DNA of 64,000 bases, from the NCBI GenBank assembly GCA_023251095.1, contig JAHEZL010000023.1:1-64000 (forward strand), read 5' to 3'. Made by a program: the position numbers and the translations under genes. A model generated the notes under the pieces. That model was given only the letters and a program-made list of their open reading frames with translations. It did no database searches and was not told the DNA's origin. Positions 27,408-35,800 of this stretch are shown one piece after another. Within the stretch, counting starts at the first letter, position 1; each line of letters opens with the position of its first letter. Source of the DNA: Flavobacteriales bacterium (lineage in GTDB: Bacteria > Bacteroidota > Bacteroidia > Flavobacteriales_C > GCA-002722245).

Positions 27408-29273
27408 ATGAATTATTCTAAAAAACTTTTCCTGTTTTTATTTTTAAGCATCAACATGCTTTCCTTTGCGCAAAGTACTCCACAAACTTCTTGGTGGAAC
27501 GACGCCGTGTTTTACGAAGTATTTGTGCGCAGCTTTAAAGACAGTGATGGCGATGGTAAAGGAGATTTTAAAGGATTAATATCCAAGCTGGATTATCTCA
27601 ACGATGGCGATCCTAACACCACTACCGATTTAGGAATTACCGCTATCTGGCTCATGCCCATTATGCAATCGCCAAGTTACCACGGATACGATGTTACCGA
27701 TTACCGAACGATAGAACAGGATTATGGCAACAATCAGGATTTTAAAAATTTCATGACAGAAGCGCACAACAGAGGCATCAAAGTCATTATTGATTATGTG
27801 ATGAACCACACCTCTTCACAACACCCGTGGTTTCAGGCATCCAGCGATTCCACTTCTGCAAAAAGAAATTGGTACAACTGGCAAAAAACCAGTCCGGGCA
27901 ACAAGGGACCGTGGAATCAACAAGTATGGTATCCTAAAAACAGTAGCAATTATTACGCAATATTCTGGTCGGAAATGCCCGATTTAAATTACAATACTCC
28001 TGCAGTAAAAGATGAAATGTTTGACATTGCGCGCTTCTGGATGGAAGACATGAATGTGGATGGTTTTCGTTTAGACGCGGTGAAATATATTTTTGAAAAT
28101 GGAAATACGCTGGAAGATGTTCCTGCCACTATTTCTTTCTGGCAAGATTTCCGCACCTATTACAAATCGGTTGACGCCGATGCTTTTGCTGTTGGTGAAG
28201 CGTGGACTTCCACCGACAAAGTTGCGCCTTATGTAAACAACAACGGATTGGATTTTTGTTTTGAATTTGATTTGGCAAGCGCCATTGTAAACACTGCAAA
28301 CAACGGAAGTACCACAGCATTAAAAACTCAGATAGATAAAGTAATGACTGCTTATCCTACTTTACAATTCGGAACTTTTTTAACCAATCACGACATGAAT
28401 CGTGCGATGTCGCAATTGGGAAGCAACACCGCAAAAGCAAAAATAGCAGCCGATCTTTTACTCACTCTTCCCGGCATCCCTTACATTTATTACGGCGAAG
28501 AAATTGGGATGACAGGAAGCGGCGTTGATGAAAATAAAAGAACTCCTTTACAATGGAGCAATACTTCGCAAGGAGGCTTTACTACAGGCACTCCATGGCG
28601 TGCAGTAAATTCTGATTACACCACAAAAAACATTGCCACTCAGCAAGCCGATGCAAATTCTTTATGGAATAAATACCGAAAATTAATTGCTTTGCGCAAC
28701 GATGAAATCGCATTGCGAAGAGGAGATTATAAAAATATTTCCTCCTCTACTTCTTCTGCATTTTCTTTTTTACGTCAGTATGGAACTGAAAACATTATTG
28801 TTGTTTCCAATCCCGGCACCAGTGATTTATCCAATGTTACGATCAGCTTAACACAAGGAGGAATTGCAGCAGGAACTTATAAATTGGTAGAGCTGCAAAA
28901 CAGCAATCAAATTCCTGTGACGATTGATGCAAACGGAAGTTTTTCAAATTTAAACATCAGTCTTATTCCTGCACAAAGCACTTTAATTTATAAATTGATG
29001 GAGCCTGCAGCAGCCACCAATGCTATGCAAACACCAATATTTTCTGTTTACCCAACACCGGCAAACAAAGAAATATTTATCAATTATTCTTCTGATTTCA
29101 ACGATGAAATAGCTTATCAAATTTATGATGTAATTGGAGTTCAAATAGCATCTTCTACTCTTGCTTCCGGACAAAAAAATTTTTCCTGTGAAAATCTTTC
29201 TTCAGGAATTTATATGCTGAATTTATCTTACAATGAAAATCATGAAGTTTTTAGAATTGTGATTCAGAAGTAA
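27408..29273 (+). CDS. GH13 alpha-amylase family enzyme with T9SS type A domain
   Basis: It hydrolyses alpha-1,4 (possibly alpha-1,6) glucosidic links in starch-like glucans. After the signal peptide (ending SFAQS) the barrel begins WWNDAVFYEVFVRSFKDSDGDG. The four GH13 regions are present: DYVMNHTSS; GFRLDAVKY with the nucleophile aspartate; VGEAWTS with the acid glutamate; and FLTNHDMNR with the third carboxylate. A C-terminal all-beta domain is followed by a T9SS type A sorting domain (FSVYPTPANKEIFINY...SSGIYMLNL...IVIQK), so it should act outside the cell. Its products would suit the GH97 enzyme of the same operon. Confidence 0.95.
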   Translation: MNYSKKLFLFLFLSINMLSFAQSTPQTSWWNDAVFYEVFVRSFKDSDGDGKGDFKGLISKLDYLNDGDPNTTTDLGITAIWLMPIMQSPSYHGYDVTDYRTIEQDYGNNQDFKNFMTEAHNRGIKVIIDYVMNHTSSQHPWFQASSDSTSAKRNWYNWQKTSPGNKGPWNQQVWYPKNSSNYYAIFWSEMPDLNYNTPAVKDEMFDIARFWMEDMNVDGFRLDAVKYIFENGNTLEDVPATISFWQDFRTYYKSVDADAFAVGEAWTSTDKVAPYVNNNGLDFCFEFDLASAIVNTANNGSTTALKTQIDKVMTAYPTLQFGTFLTNHDMNRAMSQLGSNTAKAKIAADLLLTLPGIPYIYYGEEIGMTGSGVDENKRTPLQWSNTSQGGFTTGTPWRAVNSDYTTKNIATQQADANSLWNKYRKLIALRNDEIALRRGDYKNISSSTSSAFSFLRQYGTENIIVVSNPGTSDLSNVTISLTQGGIAAGTYKLVELQNSNQIPVTIDANGSFSNLNISLIPAQSTLIYKLMEPAAATNAMQTPIFSVYPTPANKEIFINYSSDFNDEIAYQIYDVIGVQIASSTLASGQKNFSCENLSSGIYMLNLSYNENHEVFRIVIQK

Positions 29274-29341
29274 AAAACAAATTATGACATATTACGGACA
29301 GGACTACAGAAAGTGGGAATATCAAAAATTAAATTTTTATT

Positions 29342-29992
29342 ATGGGAAGTAGGGAATATGAATTATACCGAAGGACATCAGAGGTGTACGCTAAAAATGG
29401 AATTAAAAATACCACTATGGCCGATATGGCTAGTAAATTAAAAATTTCTAAAAAAACATTGTACAAATTTGTCAATGACCGACCAGAACTGGTTTCCAAT
29501 TCAATGACATGGAAATTAGCACACGACACAAAAATTGTCAACGACATTATCGGCAAGAATTTAAATGCTGTTGCCGAATTATATGAAATCAGCAATTTTT
29601 ATTGCAGTAACCTGATGGGTATTCATCCTTCTATTTATTTGGATCTGGAGAAATATTACCCCAATGCATGGAACCAGTTTACTGAATACAAAAACATATT
29701 TATATACAACATCATGTTCTCAAACATGAAAAAGGGCATAATAGAAGGATTGTACAGAGATGATTTTGATGTGGAAGTGATTGTTAGATTGTATACTTCA
29801 AAAGTAGACATGGTTTTTGATCCAAGGATTTTTCCAGTAGAAAAATTTAAATTTTCAGAAGTATATCTGGAAATGGTAAACTACCATCTTGCAGGTATTG
29901 TTAGTGAGGAAGGAATGAAGGAAATCCATCATCTAACTGAAGAAGTTGTGCCTCGACACGAAAATGAGTTAATTGCTGAGTTCGCTTATTAG
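29342..29992 (+). CDS. TetR-family transcriptional regulator
   Basis: The N-terminal 60 residues match the TetR DNA-binding domain: VYAKNGIKNTTMADMASKLKISKKTLYKFVNDRPELV, with the recognition helix around KKTLYKFV (residues 37-44). The remaining 150 residues are helical ligand-binding type (YPNAWNQFTEYKNIF). It follows the amylase gene by 68 bp on the same strand, so it may be the distal gene of the GH97/GH13 operon. It is one of two candidates for the factor that reads the shared promoter elements; the inducer is unknown. It ends 16 bp from the convergent next gene. Confidence 0.88.
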   Translation: MGSREYELYRRTSEVYAKNGIKNTTMADMASKLKISKKTLYKFVNDRPELVSNSMTWKLAHDTKIVNDIIGKNLNAVAELYEISNFYCSNLMGIHPSIYLDLEKYYPNAWNQFTEYKNIFIYNIMFSNMKKGIIEGLYRDDFDVEVIVRLYTSKVDMVFDPRIFPVEKFKFSEVYLEMVNYHLAGIVSEEGMKEIHHLTEEVVPRHENELIAEFAY

Positions 29993-30008
29993 TTGAGCTA
30001 TTTTTTGT

Positions 30009-32330
30009 TTAATCCTCTTTCACAAACTTAGTTGTAGCCTGTACATTTTGCGGATTCAAAATATTGATAAAATAATTCCCGTTAGTATAGTCAGAAAAGT
30101 TTAAATCAAACTTATTATCTCCTGGGATTCCGGCCACCATCGCCGAATAAAGCACTTCTCCATTTATATTGCAAACATTTAAACGATACATTCCTCCCAA
30201 CTCTGAAGAAAAGATTAAAGTAGTTTTACCGGTAGTAGGATTTGGAAATATTTGTGTGACGATATCCATTTTATTATCGATATCAACAGCAACTATTTTT
30301 GATTGCTGATGCTTTCCGTCAAAATCATATTCTGTTAACAGATAATAATTCACACCTGCTTTCGGAGAAGAATCAAAGAAATGATAAGAGAGTAATTTAT
30401 TGCTGTTATTGGCTGCAGGAAGTTTTCCGATGCTTTCAAAATTTTTGCCGTCTTTGGATCGTAAAATATCATAAACATCACTATTGATTTCTGAAGCAGT
30501 TACCCAGGTTAAAGCAACTCCTTCATTTTGCTTTTCTCCTGAAAAAGAAACCAATTCAACAGGCAATGTTGAAGTAGGTACTAATTCACCGGTAACTGCA
30601 GCAACCGTTTGAGTACCCGTATAACGACCCGCATTACTGGCGCGGATAAAAGTAACTTTTGCCAATTGAGCAGCAGTTAAATCAACAGCTACGTTATTTC
30701 CTGTTCCAAATTTAATTTTAGGATCGGAACCACCTGCAACAGTACCATCATAACCTCCAAGCCAATCATGAATGTATAAATAATTTGCACCCCAGGCTAC
30801 ACCGGCACTTGCCGCAAAAGTAACCGTATGATTTCCTGTACTTAAATAAATATGCGCACCGCCAGAACTAGCAGCGAAGGTTCCTGCTGTTAAATTATAA
30901 TCTGCTTCCAGAGATGAATTGCTTATTATCCATGCAGCAGCGGTTGAAACGCTTAAAATGCAATTTGTTTTCACATAAGTACCGCCACTGATGGTTACAT
31001 AATTCAAAGTAGTAATAGTTGACGTAGAACCCGAACAGTTAATTGTTTGTGGAGAACCTGAAGTTCCGCTGCCTGCAAATGTTATCGGAACAACACCTGC
31101 CACCCATGTAAAAATTCCTGTTGTGGCACCTTGTTGCGTCCAGTTGCCTTTTACCGTAAATGTTTCTCCACTGTGTTTTAAAGTAGCTCCGTTATCAATT
31201 TTAATTCCTCCACAGGTAAACGCTGTCATGCTTTCCAAAGTAGCAGCACAGGCCGTTGTTCCGTCACCTACTGCCAATGTACCTTCAATGCACCAGGTAC
31301 CGCTGGGTGCAAATCCGCAACTATTGGTTACGCTGGTACCCATGTTCTTGATGGTCACATTATTCGGATATCCTACTGTAGTACCAATAGTTCCTGATGC
31401 CATTGCCATCCACTCTAAGCGAGAGCCCGCTCCAGGGGTGTAGCCTTGACCATTATTATCAATTATAAGTGTTGAAGCCGATCCGTATTTAGGAGAATTG
31501 GTTGTCCACTGTGCATTGTTATCTTGCAAAGTGAGAGTCCCATTAATCAACACATTGGTATTTGTTTGCACTACATGCCTGTTGGCAGTTCCAACCACTG
31601 CACCTATCTGTAAATTATATAAAGCAATTTGTGCAGTACCAGTGAAGTTATGATCATTACCTCCACCCGTAGTTAATAATACTGTACCACCATCAGTACC
31701 ATTTGTACCCGTGGTTGCCATTGAGCCTCCAGTATTTGGATTGTGAATAGTAGTGGATCCACCATTCCCTGTCATGGTAAGTGTGTTCGCTGAACCTATT
31801 TTAAATATCCCTTTGGTTAAAGTTAAAATTCCCCCACCGCTATTGTATTTGATAGTTGCGGCAGAAGAGCTCATGGCGAGAATATCAGTACTGTTGGTCA
31901 AATTCATGGTAATGTTACATACTACAGTAGCACTTGATCCTGCAATAGTTCCGCTGGTACCAGTAAATGTAAGTGTGTTTCTATGTTCAGTAAAAGTTCC
32001 ATTATTAGTAAAGGTACCGGTGGCCAACGTTAAGATAATATCGTCATTTACTGTAAGAGTTCCTCCAGTGTTAATAGTCACAGAGATAATTGATGCTGCT
32101 CCCGATACAGTTACCGTATGTCCGTTGGCTATAACAGCATTATCAGATGAAGTAGGAGCAACTCCTCCTGACCATGTTGCTCCCGTGGCCCAGTCGCCCG
32201 TTGCTTGTGATGTTATTGTAGAAGAATAGGCTGAAAAACCAATGAATAGAGATAAAAAAAACAATAAATATCTTTTTATAACCCCCCCTTTAATTGTTGC
32301 GGACAAGCTATTTAAGAAAAATATATTCAT
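30009..32330 (-). CDS. T9SS type A secreted protein with G8-like N-terminus (773 aa)
   Basis: After the signal region (KRYLLFFLSLFIGFSAYSS) the protein opens with a G8-like stretch, SQATGDWATGATWSGGVAPTSSDNAVI, very similar to the start of the 2075-residue surface protein. A long glycine/threonine-rich beta-solenoid-like region follows (GGTLTVNDDIILTLATGTFTNNGTF). Residues about 590-690 have the common T9SS-cargo domain (LPVELVSFSGEKQNEGVALTWVTASEINSDVY), and the end is a type A sorting domain (QIFPNPTTGKTTLIF...NGNYFINIL). A run of seven G residues lies in codons 14-16, between the ATG and the signal peptide core, so slippage there would abolish secretion or expression. Function unknown. Confidence 0.85.
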   Translation of the reverse strand: MNIFFLNSLSATIKGGVIKRYLLFFLSLFIGFSAYSSTITSQATGDWATGATWSGGVAPTSSDNAVIANGHTVTVSGAASIISVTINTGGTLTVNDDIILTLATGTFTNNGTFTEHRNTLTFTGTSGTIAGSSATVVCNITMNLTNSTDILAMSSSAATIKYNSGGGILTLTKGIFKIGSANTLTMTGNGGSTTIHNPNTGGSMATTGTNGTDGGTVLLTTGGGNDHNFTGTAQIALYNLQIGAVVGTANRHVVQTNTNVLINGTLTLQDNNAQWTTNSPKYGSASTLIIDNNGQGYTPGAGSRLEWMAMASGTIGTTVGYPNNVTIKNMGTSVTNSCGFAPSGTWCIEGTLAVGDGTTACAATLESMTAFTCGGIKIDNGATLKHSGETFTVKGNWTQQGATTGIFTWVAGVVPITFAGSGTSGSPQTINCSGSTSTITTLNYVTISGGTYVKTNCILSVSTAAAWIISNSSLEADYNLTAGTFAASSGGAHIYLSTGNHTVTFAASAGVAWGANYLYIHDWLGGYDGTVAGGSDPKIKFGTGNNVAVDLTAAQLAKVTFIRASNAGRYTGTQTVAAVTGELVPTSTLPVELVSFSGEKQNEGVALTWVTASEINSDVYDILRSKDGKNFESIGKLPAANNSNKLLSYHFFDSSPKAGVNYYLLTEYDFDGKHQQSKIVAVDIDNKMDIVTQIFPNPTTGKTTLIFSSELGGMYRLNVCNINGEVLYSAMVAGIPGDNKFDLNFSDYTNGNYFINILNPQNVQATTKFVKED

Positions 32331-32490
32331 AGATTAGAAACCGGTGGCGATGGCTTCTTACAAAATATTGCATCGAAAGGTTTCATTTTATTCAGAATAC
32401 AAACAGTGTTGGCTGTCTTATAAAAACAAAAAAATCTATCGGACATTATTGACATAAGCTGCAACCTAAGTGGCCATTTTATTTTATAAG

Positions 32491-32606
32491 CAAAATACGA
32501 CATTAATAAGCCAAGAAGCTAGGTATTTATATAAAATATGGAGAATAAAAAATTCAATGATCTGATTTACAGATAACTATTTTAATAAAGACAAATAAAA
32601 ATATTG
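32491..32606 (-). promoter_or_regulatory. Shared-architecture promoter, site I (variant spacing)
   Basis: Minus-strand elements: CAATATTT (32606-32599); AATCAGATCATTG (32567-32555); AATACCTAG (32527-32519); a 20-bp spacer closely resembling that of site B; GTATTTTG (32498-32491, the same -7 as site D). The gap between the second and third elements is 27 bp rather than 37/38, about one helical turn shorter. It would serve the gene starting at 32330. Confidence 0.6.
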
Positions 32607-32672
32607 ATTTTTATTGCTCCTAACTCATCAAATACTCCGTTTATTTACTGAGTTCTCCCTCACTAACAAAAT

Positions 32673-32800
32673 CAATATTAACTAATCAGCAAAAACACAG
32701 CTTAGTATTTGGTAATCAGATTTTTAAATATCAAACAACACGACATCATCTTGATTTTTCAGAAGCGGCTGGCTTTAGTAGCAAATAACTCTTTACTTAA
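32673..32800 (+). promoter_or_regulatory. Shared-architecture promoter, site H
   Basis: CAATATTA at 32673; AATCAGATTTTTA at 32714-32726; CTTGATTTTTCA at 32750-32761; AGCGGCTGG at 32764-32772; a 20-bp spacer; TTACTTAA at 32793-32800. It lies 24 bp before the ATG at 32824. Sites H and I share the 492-bp divergent gap and overlap no gene. Confidence 0.7.
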
Positions 32801-32823
32801 GACACCCAATAAACTCAATAATT

Positions 32824-35800
32824 ATGAATTATAAATTTACTCATCCAACTTTTCTTGTCCTCTTTTCACTATTTACTTTTCATTTGTCCAGTGCACAAAC
32901 CTGGCAACTGGTGACACCTAAGTATTCAACGAACGATGCTATCGTTGCAGGGTTTGTTGCCAATGCTTCCCAATACGGCAATGGCACAACCGATGCAACT
33001 TCGTACATTCAGGCATGCTTGAATTCTTTAGACAATGCCGTTGGCGATGCTAATCACGGTGGTGGTGTTTTGTATTTACCTGAAGGAAAATATAAAATCA
33101 CAGGAAGTATCCTCATCCCTAAAGGCATTACCATCCGCGGCGATTGGCAAAAACCGGTGAAAGGACAAAGTATTGTAGGAACCATTTTAATGGCTTACAA
33201 TGATAAAGGCAATGTCAACGGCACACCCTTTATAACAATGCAACCGGGCGCTGCTGTATTGGATCTGGCTTTCTGGTATCCCGAACAAGATCCTAATAAT
33301 ATTGTAGCCTATCCTCCTACTATTCAATTCGGACAACCCAATTATTTCGGTAATGAATACTGCAATGCGAAAAATATAACACTGGTAAATTCCTATTCGG
33401 GAATATTTTTTTACCGCGGCGGAGGAACTTGTCCAACTATTAATGGTGTTTATGGAACGCCGTTAAAACAAGGAATTGAAATCGACAGAATTGTAGATAT
33501 CGGCAGAACAGAATGGTGTGACTTTTCACCGGCTTATTGGGCGGGTTCGGGGTTGGCGGGCGCCCCCTCCCTGTCTAATACTGTTTACACAAAATGGATT
33601 TACGACAATGGAACAGGTATCATCATGCGCCGCAACGACTGGTCATACACCTGCTATATCTCTATAGATGGCTACAATAAAGGATTTTATGCCACCAAAA
33701 CAATTGATGCCATTGAAACTGCAACACCAAACGGACACAATTACGGATTCACTTTTACCAATTGCAAATACGGCTTGTACTTCGATGGCGACAATACCGT
33801 TGGCATCATGTTTACCGAGATGAAAGTTACGGGCTGTGAATACGGAGTATATGCAGCACCCAATACTGCGGGCATTTTACAATTGTATAAATGGGATATC
33901 AACGCAAGCAACTGCGCTATTTTTTCCGATCAGACTTCCACCACAAAAATCACTTTACAGGAATCCATAATCGCTAACGGAAAAGTAAAACTGCTGGGAG
34001 GAACTTTACTGGCAATGGATAATGATTTTAATAATTCAGCACCTCAAATTCTTTTTGAAATTAATTCAAGAGGAAACCTAACAGGCAACAGATTTAAAAA
34101 TGCAGTTAACATTTCCGAGAAATCGGTTTTTGTAAATCACATTGATCATACTCCTGTTAGCACCACTAAACTTCCTACTTATTTCGAATTTAAATCTCAA
34201 TCTAAAAAACCTTCAAGAAACGTAATGTATAACGTGCTTTCCTATGGCGTTACGGTTGGAACAAGAAATGCAATTCCTGCAGCTGACGCAACAACAGGAA
34301 TTCAAAATGCGCTCAATCAGGCAAAAACAGATGGCGGTGGAATCGTTTATCTTCCGCCCGGACATTACCGTATCAACGGTTCATTAACCATTCCGGCAGG
34401 TGTTGAATTGAAAGGATCGGTAGATGTTGGCGAAGTTCCAATGGGCCCCGGATCAGTGCTGGAAGTTTACGGAAGCAAAGGAAATGAAAACGGAACTCCT
34501 TGTATTCAAATGCAACAAGGAAGCGGTTTGAGAGGTGTTGTATTCAATTACCCCGATCAGGTTTTTTGTACAGTTCTTCCCGAAAGTGTACTGAAGTTTC
34601 CTTACACCGTTCAGGTACAAGGAAGTGATGTTTACATTGTAAATGTTGGATTTCGCACGGCTTACAAAGGAGTGGATTTGTTTACTTATAAATGTGATCG
34701 CTTCTATCTGGATTTTTTAGAAGGTCATGTTTTTACTGTAGGAGCAAAAGTGGGTAATGGTTCTGCCGATGGTATAATTGCCAATATGCAATTCAATACC
34801 ATTGTATATAATTCAGGAGATGAAACTAAATTTGGCAGCTGGCCGAATTCTGATCGCTCTTCTTGTTCCACCGACGCAACAAAAAATCCTTACAACTACA
34901 ACGCAAAATATCTGGATTTTCTAACCATTGGCGATGCTCCGAATATCTTGCTATACAATGATTTTAACTATGGCGCCAATCACGGTTTAATTTTACAAAA
35001 CGGCGCATCGGGCACTGCCCTTGGTTTAGGTTTGGATGGCGATCGCACCGGCATTTTAGTGGATGGAAATGCAAACTTTTCTTTCATAAACACGCAGGAT
35101 GTTTCTTTGAATTATGATGCATTGGGAGGTGAACAATCTTCTTATATCAAAACCACATCTAATTTTACTTCAGGCTCTATTAATTTATTCAGTTCCGATT
35201 ATTGGGGACAAGCTACCAGCAGCGGTATTGTGATGAATGGCGCAGGAACAGTAAATCTGCAATCTTCAAATTTTGAAAGTCCGGGCAGCCAGTCTTTCGC
35301 CAATGTAAACAATGGAACATTAAACATCGGAAATTCTATTGTCAATCCGAGAGATCCTCTGGTGAATGGAACACAGTTATCGGGCGTTAACATTGTTGGT
35401 TCTGATGTAAATCCTTATTCTTTAAACACAAATACTTTAGGCAGCTATAAAGATAATTTTACCGGTGCTCAACCCTCACCCACCAGTTCATTAAACAGAA
35501 CTGGCTGGATTGCCACAGCTTCAAGAAGCAATGGCGGAAGAGAAGCTCAAAAAAGTATTGACGGTGATGCAGCTACCAGCTGGTCGAGCGGATGGCAAAA
35601 CGACGGCGTAGCCATTTGGTATCAGGTAGATATGCTCACTCCTCAAACTTTTAATCAGGTGATACTGGATTATACCGGTAGTCCGAATGACGGTCCGGCT
35701 TCCTATAATTTTTCGGTATCCAACGATGGTATCAACTGGACGCAAGTAGCCACAGGAACCGGTGCAAACCAAATGACCATCATTTCTTTTCCTGTAAGTA

